Source: Actinomycetospora callitridis (GTDB taxonomy: Bacteria; Actinomycetota; Actinomycetes; Mycobacteriales; Pseudonocardiaceae). From it: 64,000 nt of DNA. Shown here piece by piece: positions 1 through 9,704 of the stretch. The notes beneath the pieces were generated by a model. It was not told the DNA's origin and made no database searches. It saw only the letters and a list, made by a program, of their open reading frames with translations. The DNA is taken from positions 310,001-374,000 of the forward strand of contig NZ_JAQZAK010000002.1 in assembly GCF_028737265.1 (NCBI RefSeq). Direction: 5' to 3'. Numbering within the stretch: position 1 is the first letter of the stretch; every line of letters starts with the position of its first letter. The position numbers and the translations under genes are program-made.

Positions 1-2617
1 TCAGCGTCGGGTGCCGCTCCTCGGGCGGGGTGAGGATCGTCGACATCTCGCGGATGCCGGCGAGGCTCATCTCCAGGGTGCGCGGGATGGGCGTCGCCGA
101 CATCGACAGCATGTCGACGTGGGCGCGCAGCCCGGTGATGTGCTCCTTGTGCTCGACGCCGAAGCGCTGCTCCTCGTCGATGATCACCAGCCCGAGATCC
201 TTCCAGGACACCCCGGTCTGCAGGAGCCGGTGGGTGCCGACGACGACGTCGACGCTGCCGTCGGCGAGGCCCCGGAGGATCCCGTCGACCTCCTTGGCCG
301 GTGTGAACCGCGAGAGCCCCTTCACCGTGATCGGGAAGTTGCGCATCCGGTCGGTGAACGTCTGCAGGTGCTGCTGGGCGAGCAGCGTCGTCGGCACGAG
401 CACCGCGACCTGCTTGCCGTCCTGCACCGCCTTGAACGCCGCGCGCACACCGATCTCGGTCTTGCCGTAGCCGACGTCGCCGGAGATGACGCGGTCCATC
501 GGGACCGCCTTCTCCATGTCGGCCTTGACCTCGTCGATCGCCGAGGCCTGGTCGGGCGTCTCGGTGAACGGGAACGCGTCCTCCATCTCCCGCTGCCACG
601 GGGTGTCGACCGCGAACGCGTGCCCGGGCGCGGACTGGCGCGCCGCATAGAGCTGGACCAGCGACGCGGCGATGTCGCGGACCGCCTTGCGGGCCTTCGA
701 CTTCGTCTTCGACCAGTCGGAGCCGCCGAGCTTGTTCAGCGTCGGCAGCTCGCCGCCGACGTAGCGGCTGACCTGGTCGAGCTGGTCGGTGGGGACGAAC
801 AGCCGGTCCGACGCCTGCCCGCGCTTCGAGCTCGCGTACTCCAGCACCAGGTACTCGCGCGTGGTGCGCGCCGGGCCGGTGCCGGTGGTGCGCTGGGTCA
901 TCTCGACGAACTTGCCGATGCCGTGCTGGGCGTGGACGACGTAGTCGCCCGTCTGGAGCGTGAGGGGGTCGACGGCGTTGCGCCGCTTCACCGGCGCCCG
1001 CTTCACGACGCCGTCGCCGCTCGAGCGGCTGCCCGTCAGGTCGGACTCGGTGACGATCACCAGCGACGTCCCGCCGGCCGTGACGCCGTCGGCCAGCGAC
1101 CCGCGCGCGATCGTGACCACGCCGGGCTGCGGCGCACCGAGCAGGCCCTCGTCCGCGAGGACCACCGGCACCTCGTGCTCGCGCAGCTGCTCGGCCGCGC
1201 GCTGCGCCGTGCCGGCGGCGGGCACGACGACGACGCCGATCCCGCCGGCCGCGGCGAGCCCCCGCAGGTCGGCGGCGGCGCGGGCGATGTCGCCGCGGTA
1301 GGCCTCGACGGCGGTGAACCCGGGCCGCAGCACGCGCGCGCCCTCACGGGTGTGGGAGTCGTCCTCGACGTCGGGGTCGGTCGCGAGGCTCGACAGCGTC
1401 CACCACGGCCGCCCCGCCTTGGCGGCGACGGCGCGCACGTCGCCGAGGTCGCGGTAGGCCGAGGCACCGAGGTCGATGGGGGCGCGGCCGTCGGCGCCGT
1501 CCGCGGCCGCGAGCCACGACGCCTCGAGGAACTCCTGGCCGGTGCGCACGAGGTCGGCGGCGCGGGTGATCACGCGCTCGGGGTGGCAGACCAGCACGTG
1601 GCCGCCGCTGGGCAGCAGCTCGGGCAGCAGGGCGAGCTCGGGCGTCTCGCCCTCCCCCGAGAGCAGCGCGGGGATCAGCGACTCCATGCCCTCGGACGGG
1701 ATGCCCTCCGCCACGCGGCTGAGCAGCTCGGCGAGGGCCTTGTCCTTGGTGTGCTCGGCGGCGAGCTCGGCGGCGCGGGCGCGCACGGCGTCGGTGAGCA
1801 GCAGCTCGCGGCACGGCGGGGCGACGACCTCGGCCGGGCGCGCGTCGGGCCCCTCACCCGGCAGCGAGCGCTGGTCGGCCACGGAGAAGCAGCGCAGCTC
1901 GGAGACCTCGTCGCCCCAGAACTCCACGCGCACCGGCGCCGCGGCCGTGGGCGGGAAGAGGTCGACGATGCCGCCGCGCACCGCGAACTCGCCGCGCTTC
2001 TCCACCATCTCGACGCGCGCGTAGGCGAGGTCGACGAGGCGGGCGGTGAGCGCCTCGAGCTCGTACTCGGTGCCCTCGGCCAGGCGCACCGGCTCGAGGT
2101 CGCCGAGCCCGGGCACGACGGGCTGGATGAGGCTGCGGGTGGCCGTCACGACGACGCGCAGCGGGACGTCCGGGGTGTCCGGCGCCTCCGGGTGGGCCAG
2201 GCGCCGCATCACGGCGACGCGGCGGCCGACGGTGTCGGCGCGCGGGGAGAGCCGCTCGTGGGGCAGCGTCTCCCAGCTCGGCAGGAGGGCGACCTCGTCG
2301 GGGGAGAGCAGCTCGCCCACCGCGGTGGTCAGCTCCTCGGCCTCGCGCTCGGTGGCGGTGACCACGAGGACCGGGGCACCGGCCCCGCCGACCGCAGCGC
2401 CCTCGCCCGGCGCGGCGGCGAGCGCCGCGGCGAGGAAGGGCCGCAGCCCCGTCGGGCCCTCGACGGCGACGTCCCGTCCGGCGGCCGCGACGACGTCCTG
2501 CAGCCCGGGGTCGGCGAGCGCCGCGGGCAGCAGGGCGGCGAGGGGCGCAGCGGGTCCGTCGAGAGGACCCGGGGAGGTGACGGCAGGCGAGACGGCAGGA
2601 GACGCGGCGGGCGACAA
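1..2617 (-). CDS. mfd: Transcription-repair coupling factor Mfd, 5' part (cut by window edge)
   Basis: Mfd displaces RNA polymerase stalled at DNA lesions and recruits UvrA for repair. About 872 codons are visible; the rest lies left of the window. Seen: a UvrB-like N-terminal region, an RNA-polymerase interaction (CarD-like) domain near residue 550 with [13 protein letters not shown], then the RecG-like motor with Walker [10 protein letters not shown] near residue 714 and DEEQRFG near 812. The family is about 1,200 residues, so some 300 C-terminal residues are missing only because of the edge. The start is TTG at 2617: an in-frame TGA lies at 2623-2621, no ATG or GTG occurs in the first 40 codons, and GAAGGG sits 10 nt upstream. 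Confidence 0.95.
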   Translation of the reverse strand, partial: MSPAASPAVSPAVTSPGPLDGPAAPLAALLPAALADPGLQDVVAAAGRDVAVEGPTGLRPFLAAALAAAPGEGAAVGGAGAPVLVVTATEREAEELTTAVGELLSPDEVALLPSWETLPHERLSPRADTVGRRVAVMRRLAHPEAPDTPDVPLRVVVTATRSLIQPVVPGLGDLEPVRLAEGTEYELEALTARLVDLAYARVEMVEKRGEFAVRGGIVDLFPPTAAAPVRVEFWGDEVSELRCFSVADQRSLPGEGPDARPAEVVAPPCRELLLTDAVRARAAELAAEHTKDKALAELLSRVAEGIPSEGMESLIPALLSGEGETPELALLPELLPSGGHVLVCHPERVITRAADLVRTGQEFLEASWLAAADGADGRAPIDLGASAYRDLGDVRAVAAKAGRPWWTLSSLATDPDVEDDSHTREGARVLRPGFTAVEAYRGDIARAAADLRGLAAAGGIGVVVVPAAGTAQRAAEQLREHEVPVVLADEGLLGAPQPGVVTIARGSLADGVTAGGTSLVIVTESDLTGSRSSGDGVVKRAPVKRRNAVDPLTLQTGDYVVHAQHGIGKFVEMTQRTTGTGPARTTREYLVLEYASSKRGQASDRLFVPTDQLDQVSRYVGGELPTLNKLGGSDWSKTKSKARKAVRDIAASLVQLYAARQSAPGHAFAVDTPWQREMEDAFPFTETPDQASAIDEVKADMEKAVPMDRVISGDVGYGKTEIGVRAAFKAVQDGKQVAVLVPTTLLAQQHLQTFTDRMRNFPITVKGLSRFTPAKEVDGILRGLADGSVDVVVGTHRLLQTGVSWKDLGLVIIDEEQRFGVEHKEHITGLRAHVDMLSMSATPIPRTLEMSLAGIREMSTILTPPEERHPTL

Positions 2618-3036
2618 GCTTCAGGGACCCTTCGACGGACCGTCGGGCGCGAGCGCAGGAGCGGGCGCGCCGGGGAGGACTCCAGGGTACGTGCGAGCCC
2701 CGACGGCCGGGCAGGATGGCCTGTGACGGACACCGCGGGCGGCGGGGGCGGGTCTCCGGCCGGTTCGGGTCGGAGTCGCCGGCTCCCCGCGGCCGACGAC
2801 TCCTCGACGGACCCGACCTCCGTGCGTGCCCCCCGGATCGCACGGGCGGTACGGCGCCGCGCAAAAAGTACCGTGCGGTCCGTTCGTCTTCAGGCATGCC
2901 GTCGTTCGACGGGACGACGAGCAGCGCCACCCGTTCGCCGACCCCGTGCCGCCGACCGGCCCAGATTCACCACCGACGGGCTCACCCGATCGGGCCCCGA
3001 CGGGGATCGGACGCGTCACGCGGCATCATCGTGCGC
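2618..3036. other. Divergent intergenic region with a short inverted repeat
   Basis: No gene is supported here; the open frames that cross it have unusual composition and no ribosome binding site. It separates the divergent mfd and sugar dehydrogenase genes, so both promoters should lie in it. An inverted repeat CGGTAC (2847-2852) and GTACCG (2868-2873) encloses a 15-nt spacer with a run of five A, locally AT-richer than the surroundings. It could be an operator or a weak hairpin. No convincing -35/-10 pair was identified. Confidence 0.35.
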
Positions 3037-4299
3037 GTGACCTCCAGCCGATCACGCCCGGCGCGGGCCCTGCTCACCCTCACGGCGCTGCTGGCCCTGG
3101 GCCTCGCCGCGTGCAGCGAGGGTCCGGACCGGACGAGCGCCGCACCGGCGTCCGGCGGCGGTGCCGGAGCCGCCGCGCCGCCGTCGACACCGGCCGGGCC
3201 GACAGGCACGGCGCTGCGTGTCGAGACCGTGGCCGGCGACTTCGCGAACCCCTGGGACCTCGCCTTCGTCGGCGGCGACCGGATGCTGGTGACCCAGCGG
3301 GACGGGTCGCTCTCGCTCGTCACGGGCCTCGGCCCCGGGGCCCGCGTCACGCCCGTCGCCGCCGACCTCTCCTCGGTCTACGCGCGCGGGGAGGGCGGCC
3401 TGATGGGGATCGCCGCGGCGCCGGACGTCGCCACCTCCGGGTCGTTCGTGACCTGCCAGACCCACCAGGACGGCGGCCGTCCGGTCGACGTGCGCGTCGT
3501 GTCCTGGCGCCTCTCGCCCGACGGGACGCGGGCCGACCGCGTGCAGGACCCGCTGGTCGGCGGCCTGCCGGTGAACCCGTCGGGACGCCACTCGGGCTGC
3601 CGGCCCACCTTCGCCCCCGACGGCATGCTGCTCGTCGGCACCGGCGACACCGCGCGCGCCACGATCCCGCAGGACCGCGGGTCGCTCGGCGGCAAGGTGC
3701 TGCGCATCGACCCCGCCACCGGCGGCCCCGCGCCGGGCAACCCGTTCGCCGCCTCCGGCAGCGCCGCGGAGCGCCTCGTCTCCGGCTACGGGCACCGCAA
3801 CGTGCAGGCCGTCGCCATCCAGCCCGGCACCGGGCGTGGCTGGAGCGCCGAGCACGGCCCCGACATCGACGACGAGGTGAACGTCGTCATCCCCGGCTCG
3901 AACTACGGCTGGGACCCGGCCCAGGGCGGCGAGAGCCCCGGCGGCTACGACGAGTCGGTGCCGATGACCGACCTCGACCGCTACCCGGACGCCGTCCCCG
4001 CCGCGTGGAGCTCGGGCGACCCCACCGAGGCGATCAGCGGCGCGGCGTTCCTCGACGGGCCCGCCTGGGGGGACATGGCGGGCATGCTCGCCGTGTCCGC
4101 GCAGAAGGGCGAGAAGCTCTACTTCATGCGCCCGGGCACCGGTGCCGACGAGAACCGCATCGTCGAGGTCACCGTGCCGCCGGAGCTCGACGGCGAGTTC
4201 GGGCGCCTGCGCGGGGCACGTCTCGGGCCGGACGGCGCGCTGTACCTGACCAGCGACAACGGCTCCGACGACGTCATCCTGCGCGTGACCCGCGCGTGA
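3037..4299 (+). CDS. PQQ-dependent sugar dehydrogenase family lipoprotein
   Basis: Six-bladed beta-propeller of the glucose/sorbosone dehydrogenase family, which oxidises aldoses with pyrroloquinoline quinone outside the cytoplasmic membrane. The first 25 residues are a lipoprotein signal with lipobox LAAC, so the protein should be membrane-anchored. Family blocks seen: FANPWDLAFV near the start of the propeller, GRHSGCRPTFAPDG, SGYGHRNVQA and WSAEHGPDIDDEVN. Length 420 residues fits the family. Start GTG 3037 is chosen because it gives a compact signal peptide and follows CATCAT by 7 nt; GTG 3031 is possible. The stop overlaps the next gene (GTGA), so the two are co-translated. No PQQ biosynthesis genes lie in the window. 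Confidence 0.88.
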   Translation: MTSSRSRPARALLTLTALLALGLAACSEGPDRTSAAPASGGGAGAAAPPSTPAGPTGTALRVETVAGDFANPWDLAFVGGDRMLVTQRDGSLSLVTGLGPGARVTPVAADLSSVYARGEGGLMGIAAAPDVATSGSFVTCQTHQDGGRPVDVRVVSWRLSPDGTRADRVQDPLVGGLPVNPSGRHSGCRPTFAPDGMLLVGTGDTARATIPQDRGSLGGKVLRIDPATGGPAPGNPFAASGSAAERLVSGYGHRNVQAVAIQPGTGRGWSAEHGPDIDDEVNVVIPGSNYGWDPAQGGESPGGYDESVPMTDLDRYPDAVPAAWSSGDPTEAISGAAFLDGPAWGDMAGMLAVSAQKGEKLYFMRPGTGADENRIVEVTVPPELDGEFGRLRGARLGPDGALYLTSDNGSDDVILRVTRA

Positions 4300-5555
4300 C
4301 CGGTCGGAACGACCCCGGGCGGCCCGCGCCCGGGGGCCGACCGGCCGGTCCGGGGTACGGCGGAGGCTGGGCACCGCCGCCCGGTCCCGGCCGGCCGCCG
4401 GGTCCGCACCGTCCCCACGGCCCGCCCCCCGGCCGGGGTCCGGGCCCGACGCCGCCGCCGACGCGGCAGATGTCCGCGCCCGCCGCACCTCCCGCGCCGC
4501 CCCGACCCCCGGCCACGCCCCGGGAGCCGGCACCCGACCGGGCCCGCGTCCGTGCCCGACGCACGCCGCGTCTCCCCCGCGCCGGGGCCGGCGCGATCGC
4601 CGCGGCCGTCGTGCTGGGGGTGCCCGCGGCCGTCGTGACCTTCTCCGACCTGCTCGGGATCGACGATCGCACCCCGTTCGTCCAGACGATCGCCTTCCGG
4701 CCGCAGCTCGCCGCCGGGCTCACCGTGTTCGCCCTGCTCGTGGGGCTCATGGCCCGGCGAGCGTGGCCGGTGGCCGCCGCCCTCGGCCTGATCGGCGTGC
4801 TGGGGCTCGCGATGGTCCTGCCGCGCGCGATCGGTTCGTCGGAAACCGGCGCCACCGGCGGCCCGGAGCTGACCGTCCTCACCGCCAGCGCCTACCTCAG
4901 CCGCGCCGACCCGGACGCGCTCGCCGCGCTCATCACCTCGCGGACCCCCGACGTCGTCGTCCTGCCCGAAGCCCGCGGCGTCCTGCGCGACCGCCTCCAG
5001 CAGGCCCTCGTCGACACCTCCGGCGGCGAGGAGGGCACCAGCGGCTACCGCGTCTTCGCCGCCGACGCCCGCCGCGACGACAGCCCGATGACCGTGTTCG
5101 TGCGCCGCGAGCTCGGCCGTCCGACGGCGACGCCGAACCGCGACACCGAGTTCCCCTCGCTCATCCTCGACTTCGACGACGTCGACGGGCAGGCGGTGCG
5201 CGTCGTCGCGACCCACCCCCAGTCGCCGAAGCCCGGCGACACCAACGCCTGGAAGCGCGACGTCGAGGCGCTGTCCCGGTGGTGCACCGGCGACCGGCCG
5301 ACGGTCGTCGCCGGGGACCTCAACGCCACGCTCGACCACGCCGAGCTCCGTGACGCCATCGAGGGCTGCACCGACGCGGCGAGCGACGTCGGCGAGGGCC
5401 TGACGGGCACGTGGCCCTCGGCGGCCCCGCGGCTCCTCGGGGTCCAGATCGACCACGTGCTGACGTCCGGCGGGCCGGCGGCGCGCGAGGTCGAGATCGT
5501 GGACGTCGAGGGCAGCGACCACCGCGGCGTGCTCGCGCGTGTCGGTCTCGGCTGA
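4296..5555 (+). CDS. Endonuclease/exonuclease/phosphatase family membrane protein
   Basis: 419 residues. The N-terminal 100 residues are Pro/Gly-rich, followed by three hydrophobic segments (roughly residues 95-115, 128-150 and 152-168) and then an EEP-fold domain containing TRTPDVVVLPEA-like and AGDLNATLDH blocks and a terminal GSDHRGV, the metal/phosphate-binding motifs of this phosphodiesterase superfamily. The EEP domain should face outward. Substrate unknown: relatives include membrane EEP proteins of actinobacteria (YafD-like). The gene starts with GTG inside the stop of the sugar dehydrogenase (GTGA at 4296-4299), so it depends on that transcript. Confidence 0.85.
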   Translation: MTGRNDPGRPAPGGRPAGPGYGGGWAPPPGPGRPPGPHRPHGPPPGRGPGPTPPPTRQMSAPAAPPAPPRPPATPREPAPDRARVRARRTPRLPRAGAGAIAAAVVLGVPAAVVTFSDLLGIDDRTPFVQTIAFRPQLAAGLTVFALLVGLMARRAWPVAAALGLIGVLGLAMVLPRAIGSSETGATGGPELTVLTASAYLSRADPDALAALITSRTPDVVVLPEARGVLRDRLQQALVDTSGGEEGTSGYRVFAADARRDDSPMTVFVRRELGRPTATPNRDTEFPSLILDFDDVDGQAVRVVATHPQSPKPGDTNAWKRDVEALSRWCTGDRPTVVAGDLNATLDHAELRDAIEGCTDAASDVGEGLTGTWPSAAPRLLGVQIDHVLTSGGPAAREVEIVDVEGSDHRGVLARVGLG

Positions 5556-5560
5556 GGTCT

Positions 5561-5585
5561 CCCGCCGACCACTAGTTCCGGCGGG
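5561..5585. terminator. Hairpin between convergent genes
   Basis: CCCGCCG (5561-5567) and CGGCGGG (5579-5585) form a 7-bp GC stem with an 11-nt loop, just after the rightward stop at 5555 and overlapping the leftward stop at 5572. No U-run follows, as is common in high-GC actinobacteria. It could serve both directions. Confidence 0.45.
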
Positions 5586-6147
5586 CGCCGCCCTCCGGCA
5601 CGCGCCCGGGACGGACACCGCCGGCGAGCGGGCGGCGCACGACCGGGTCCACCCGCCGCTGCGCGGGCATGCCCGCGACGTGCTCGTCCTCGAGCCCGCG
5701 CCGCCAGGCCTCGTCGAGCGCGGTGCGGGCGCCCTCGCGGACGACGTCGAGCATGTCGCGCATCGACGCTCCGAGAGCCGACGGCACCAGCGGCGAGCCG
5801 GCCAGCTTCGCCAGCGGCTCCAGCCGCGCGACCGCGTCGCGCAGCATCGACGAGGCGGCCACCGGGCCGTCCGGGGGCTGGGCGACGATGCGGTCGCCGA
5901 GCGACGCCTGCCACTGCCGCACCCGCTCGGCGAAGGCCGTGGAGAGCCGCTCCAGCAGGCGCGCCTCGACGTAGGAGCCGAAGCCGCCGCGCACCGGACC
6001 GAGACCCTCGGTCGACGGGTCCTCGCCGCGGCGGAACGCCTCGAGCCAGCTGACCCAGGCGGCGTATCCACCGCGTGCCGGGGCGCTCATCGTCGCCACC
6101 CACCGGGTCGGGAATGTGTCGAGCTCACGTCGGACTGCCTCCGTCAC
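5572..6147 (-). CDS. Uncharacterised protein, 191 aa
   Basis: I do not recognise the family. The protein is soluble, mostly helical by composition, with no signal or membrane segment; residues 20-45 hold an aromatic block (GGYAAWVSWLEAFRRG) and the C-terminal 30 residues are Arg/Gly/Pro-rich and probably disordered. Start is GTG 6147 in frame with a Glu/Arg-rich N-terminus; no strong ribosome binding site is seen. It stands alone, convergent with the EEP gene. Third-position GC bias is strong on this strand and weak in the alternatives, which supports it being real. Confidence 0.7.
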   Translation of the reverse strand: MTEAVRRELDTFPTRWVATMSAPARGGYAAWVSWLEAFRRGEDPSTEGLGPVRGGFGSYVEARLLERLSTAFAERVRQWQASLGDRIVAQPPDGPVAASSMLRDAVARLEPLAKLAGSPLVPSALGASMRDMLDVVREGARTALDEAWRRGLEDEHVAGMPAQRRVDPVVRRPLAGGVRPGRVPEGGARRN

Positions 6148-6424
6148 GTACGGTCACGCCGACCCGGGCCGGCGCGGCGTCGGACGCACTGTTTTGCGTC
6201 CGACTGTGGCCCGGAAGTCGCTCTGCGGACCGAGTCCGTTTCGCCTGGCGGCACGAATGGTCCAGGTTCGCCCGGCCGGAGCAGTGGCGGCCCCGGCAGC
6301 AGCCGTGACGGCTCCGTCCCGTGCCCGATCGGGCGGAACGCTCCCCCGTGTCGCTACTGGACGCATGCCCGGCCCGGGTGTATCAGGCCGGTCGTCCGTG
6401 GTCGATCTGTGCCGGACCCGTGCC

Positions 6425-7408
6425 TCAGGCCCGGACGACCAGCGTCTTCGCCACCATGTCGCCGACGCGCTGGTGGCGGGCCGAGGTCGACATGACGATC
6501 AGGCCGAGGATCCCCGCGAACAGCCCGTCCACGATGAGCAGCAGCCACCGGATCACGCACTGCCCGAGTGCCGGCACGCCGCCGTCCTCCTCGCGGACGA
6601 TGCGCAGGTTCAGCCATCCCATCGCCGGGGTCTGGCCCTGGTGGGTGGACGGCCAGTACGCGTGCACGACGAACGCGGACGCCAGGCCGACGACGAAGAC
6701 GAAGACGTAGCCGATGCCGATGATCGTGAGCGCCGCGTCCGGGTCGGCCGACGCCCCGGCGATCCCGGCCACGATGAACAGCAGGACGAACGTCGGCACG
6801 GCGGAGAGCAGCCCGTCGAGGATGTACTGCCCGACACGGGAGCCGATGACGTCGGTGGGGTCGGCGCCGGGCACCCCGCCGTACCCCGGCTGCTGCCCGT
6901 AGCCGGGCTGGCCGTAGCCGGGCTGCTGCCCGTAGCCGGGCTGGCCGTACTGGGGCTGGCCGTAGCCGGGCTGCTGGCCGTAGCCGGGCTGCTGGCCGTA
7001 GCCGGCGTCGGGCTGCGCGAACGGCTGGCCGTACTGCTGCTGGCCGTAGCCCGACTGCTGGCCGTACTGCTGCTGCCCGTACTGCTGCTGGCCGTAGCCC
7101 GGCTGCTGGCCGTAGCCCGGCTGCTGGCCGTACTGCTGCTGGTCGTACTGCGGCTGGCCCCCGTAGCCGGGCTGAGCGCCGTAGCCGGGCTGGCCGCCGT
7201 ACCCCGGCTGCTGCCCGTACTGCGGCTGGCCGTAGCCGGGCTGACCCTGCTGACCACCCTGCTGGCCACCCGGCTGACCACCCTGCTGCCCCGGGTCCTG
7301 CGATCCCGGAGCGGCCGCCGAGGGGTCAGCGAAGCCGGACTGCTGGCTGTATCCCCCCGGAGTCGCCCCGAAACCTGACTGCTGCTGGTACTCGTCGGGG
7401 TTGCTCAC
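6425..7408 (-). CDS. RDD family membrane protein with Gln/Gly/Tyr repeat N-terminus
   Basis: 327 residues. The first 170 are an intrinsically disordered tract of [11 protein letters not shown]-type units with almost no other residues. The remaining part is an RDD domain with three hydrophobic segments: the first helix starts [14 protein letters not shown], the third region carries the [16 protein letters not shown] ending typical of RDD proteins. RDD domains are membrane modules, in some cases cation/proton exchangers; function here is unknown. Start GTG with GGGAGAAC upstream. It is monocistronic. The tract is unusually AT-tolerant and repetitive for this genome and is expected to vary in length between strains. 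Confidence 0.88.
   Translation of the reverse strand: MSNPDEYQQQSGFGATPGGYSQQSGFADPSAAAPGSQDPGQQGGQPGGQQGGQQGQPGYGQPQYGQQPGYGGQPGYGAQPGYGGQPQYDQQQYGQQPGYGQQPGYGQQQYGQQQYGQQSGYGQQQYGQPFAQPDAGYGQQPGYGQQPGYGQPQYGQPGYGQQPGYGQPGYGQQPGYGGVPGADPTDVIGSRVGQYILDGLLSAVPTFVLLFIVAGIAGASADPDAALTIIGIGYVFVFVVGLASAFVVHAYWPSTHQGQTPAMGWLNLRIVREEDGGVPALGQCVIRWLLLIVDGLFAGILGLIVMSTSARHQRVGDMVAKTLVVRA
6888..7260. repeat. Degenerate in-frame PGYGQQ / QYGQQ coding repeats
   Basis: More than 20 copies of a 5-6 codon unit on the minus strand, read as (P)GYGQ(Q) or QYGQQ, within the RDD protein. The units vary mainly at synonymous sites, so selection on the peptide rather than recent DNA slippage alone seems to keep them. 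Confidence 0.8.
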
Positions 7409-7778
7409 GCTCTGTTCTCCCGAAGTCGTCGTGACGGGCGATCCGTACCCCGATGGCTGCTGACCGTGATGTCCGGGCGACCTTCAATCCGTGTTCGGAC
7501 GGTCTTCCGGGTCCCGCTCACCGCTCGCCCACCGGGCCACTGCGCCCATGGGGCGGCAGCATGCCAGCGAGTGGTCACCCAGGGCAGCGCTGGTGGGGCC
7601 GTCAGGGCGGTGTGTCACCCGCACAGACCGAAGGGTGCGCTCACGGTACGCGCCCGAGCCCGCATCACCCCATTGCCCGCCACGCCTCGCCCGGCCGGAG
7701 CATGACACCCGAGGGGGCTCGCGCGTTGGGTGTAGGTCAGGTCACGACAACGCAACATCCCGGGAGGAGGTCACGACG
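7409..7778. other. Divergent intergenic region, 370 bp
   Basis: No coding region is supported; frames crossing it are Arg/Pro-rich with no ribosome binding site. It must carry the promoters of the two divergent genes. Near the rightward gene there is GCGTTG (7723-7728) with CAACGC (7748-7753) as an imperfectly spaced inverted repeat, a possible -10 TAGGTC at 7732-7737, and two GGTCA copies between the arms. These are weak signals. Confidence 0.35.
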
Positions 7779-8300
7779 ATGACCATCCCACCCCGACCGC
7801 CCGTATCGGCCCGGTCGAGCGCGCTCGCCGACGTGCCCGCCCCGCGGCAGGCGCCCGTGGGGCACTCCGCGGACGCGCGCGGACCCGTCGAGGGCACCGT
7901 GCTCGCCGGCCTCGCGTGGATCGTCCGCGAGGTCACCCACGTCCCCGGCGTGCTGCGGCTGCGCCACGGCCGCCTGAGCTTCGAGTCGACGCGCGGCGTG
8001 CTCTTCGACGCCACGGCCTCCGACCTGGGCCTCGAGCTCGGCCGCTCGCCCCGCGTCGGCATGCACGTCACCGTCGGCTCCGAGCGCCTCCGCGTGTGCG
8101 TCGTGCGGCCCCCGGGCTGCGTCGACCCGTGCCGCGACCTCGTCGAGCGTGCCGTCGACCCGTCCGACGACGACGCGGCGGTGACGTCCGGCGGCCATGA
8201 CTCCTGGACCTCCTGGCGTCCCCTGCTCGCCCCGCCGCCCCCGGCCGTGACGCGGCCGCGGGCCCGGGTGCGCCGCGCGTTCACCTTCGCCCCGTCCTGA
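7779..8300 (+). CDS. Uncharacterised protein, possible GRAM/PH-like fold, 173 aa
   Basis: The start is fixed by a near-perfect Shine-Dalgarno GGGAGGAGG at 7762-7770, 8 nt before ATG. The central region, residues 45-110, alternates beta-strand patterns (VLRLRHGRLSFEST, GVLFDATASDLGLEL) that resemble GRAM/PH-like barrels used for membrane or lipid association, but this is inference from pattern only. N- and C-terminal 35 residues are Pro/Arg-rich and disordered. It converges closely with the phosphatase gene and has no obvious partner. Confidence 0.65.
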   Translation: MTIPPRPPVSARSSALADVPAPRQAPVGHSADARGPVEGTVLAGLAWIVREVTHVPGVLRLRHGRLSFESTRGVLFDATASDLGLELGRSPRVGMHVTVGSERLRVCVVRPPGCVDPCRDLVERAVDPSDDDAAVTSGGHDSWTSWRPLLAPPPPAVTRPRARVRRAFTFAPS

Positions 8301-8322
8301 GCGGGGGAGTTCGGCGCCGGCC

Positions 8323-9660
8323 CTACCGTCCGGCGCGGGTGCTCGAGTGTGCCGGCGCCGGGGCGTCGTCAGCGCTCTCGGTGCCCTCGCCGACCTGCCC
8401 GCCGACGTCCTCGACGTCCTCGTCGTCGTCGGCCCAGCCGTGCCGTCGCCGTCGACCGGCCGGTGCGCCGTCGCCGTCGCCGTCCCGGGGTGACCACTCC
8501 TGGGTCGACGGACCCTGGGGCAACGCGCCCTCGGCCGACCGATCCTGCGCCGACCGATCCTGCGCCGACCGATCCTGCGCCGACAGTTCCTGCGCCGACG
8601 GGACCTGAGATGACGAGCCCTGGGGCGACCGACCCTCCGACGGTCGGCCGTCCCGGTGGTGACCGCCGCCCGCGGTGCCGTTCCCGGGCGGCCCGGCCGG
8701 GACCGGATCGGGCGGGAGCGGGTCGACCGGCCCGGGGGGACGCGGTACCCGCGCGCCCGGCGGCAGCAGCGACGGCATGCCGGGGGGCTGACCGGGAGGC
8801 CGGCCCACCGGAGCGCCGTTCGGCGGAGGCCCCCCGGGTGGCGCGCCACCAGGGCCCTGGCCTGTCGGGACGGGACCGGCCGGGACGGGACCGGCCGGCA
8901 TCCCCGGCGGAGGACCGAACGGACCGCCGGGCAGCGGCGGCGGACCGGGCCGGCGGGGCGCCATGCCGGGGTGCGGGCCCGGGTGCTGTCCGGGGTGCTG
9001 ACCGGGCGGCGGCCCGGGACGGCGGCGGACCGGCCACGGGACGCCGGCGCCGATGGCGTCGACCAGCGGTCGCACCGCCTCGTGCAGGAGGCGCGCCGAC
9101 TCGGCGTGCTCGGCCGCCGCGCCCTGGATCGGGTCCGGGATCGCGTCGTCCTCGGAGTCGACCGGCGCGCCCTGGCCGCGCTCCGCGAGCGCCGCGGCGA
9201 CGAGGGCGTGGGCGCGCTCGCGGGGGTCGACGGGCAGGGCGGCGCGGTCGGCCGGGTCGATGCGGCCGAGCAGGCGGGCGAACTCGCGCACGGTGAACGT
9301 GCTGCGCAGCGCGCGCGGCTCCAGCTCGAGCACGGCCGAGCGGTGCGAGCGGCTGACGGTGAGGACGAGGTCGGCGAGCTCGACGTCCCGGGCCGGCAGC
9401 TGGCGGGCGCGGAAGGCGGCGACGTCGGGGTGCGTGGCCAGGGGCCCGAGCTGGGCGCGGGAGAGCGGGTGCATCTCGGAGCCGACGACGGCCCCGGTGC
9501 CACCGCTGGCGACGTCGAACCACGACGCCCATCGCGGGCCGAGCCGCATCTCGAGCAGCGCGCGGGTGTGGAAGCGCGCGAACGGCGACCGGCAGATGTT
9601 CCCGGTGCAGACGAACAGGAGCCGGAAACGCCGCGGTGCCCCGTCACCCCGACCGTCCAT
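8323..9660 (-). CDS. Low-molecular-weight protein tyrosine phosphatase with long disordered tail
   Basis: Residues 12-200 are an LMW-PTP/arsenate-reductase fold: the P-loop CTGNICRS (C18, R24) begins it, with an MHPLSRAQL block and a likely general-acid Asp region (DDAIPDPI) at about 170. Such enzymes dephosphorylate tyrosine kinases or glycosyltransferases of the envelope. Family members are 150-200 residues; this one is 445. The extra 240 residues are Pro/Gly/Gln-rich, including PGQHPGQHPG and a tandem SAQDR repeat, ending in a charged tail. Start ATG 9660. The tail may bind partners or the wall; no partner kinase is adjacent. Confidence 0.85.
   Translation of the reverse strand: MDGRGDGAPRRFRLLFVCTGNICRSPFARFHTRALLEMRLGPRWASWFDVASGGTGAVVGSEMHPLSRAQLGPLATHPDVAAFRARQLPARDVELADLVLTVSRSHRSAVLELEPRALRSTFTVREFARLLGRIDPADRAALPVDPRERAHALVAAALAERGQGAPVDSEDDAIPDPIQGAAAEHAESARLLHEAVRPLVDAIGAGVPWPVRRRPGPPPGQHPGQHPGPHPGMAPRRPGPPPLPGGPFGPPPGMPAGPVPAGPVPTGQGPGGAPPGGPPPNGAPVGRPPGQPPGMPSLLPPGARVPRPPGPVDPLPPDPVPAGPPGNGTAGGGHHRDGRPSEGRSPQGSSSQVPSAQELSAQDRSAQDRSAQDRSAEGALPQGPSTQEWSPRDGDGDGAPAGRRRRHGWADDDEDVEDVGGQVGEGTESADDAPAPAHSSTRAGR
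8536..8595. repeat. 15-bp tandem repeat encoding SAQDR
   Basis: Three exact copies and one variant of a 15-bp unit (GATCCTGCGCCGACC on the plus strand) inside the tail of the tyrosine phosphatase. The period is a multiple of three, so copy-number change keeps the frame. Confidence 0.85.
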
Positions 9661-9704
9661 AGTCCGATCGTCGCAGTCCGTGGCCGTCCGCGCGAGCCGT
9701 CAGA

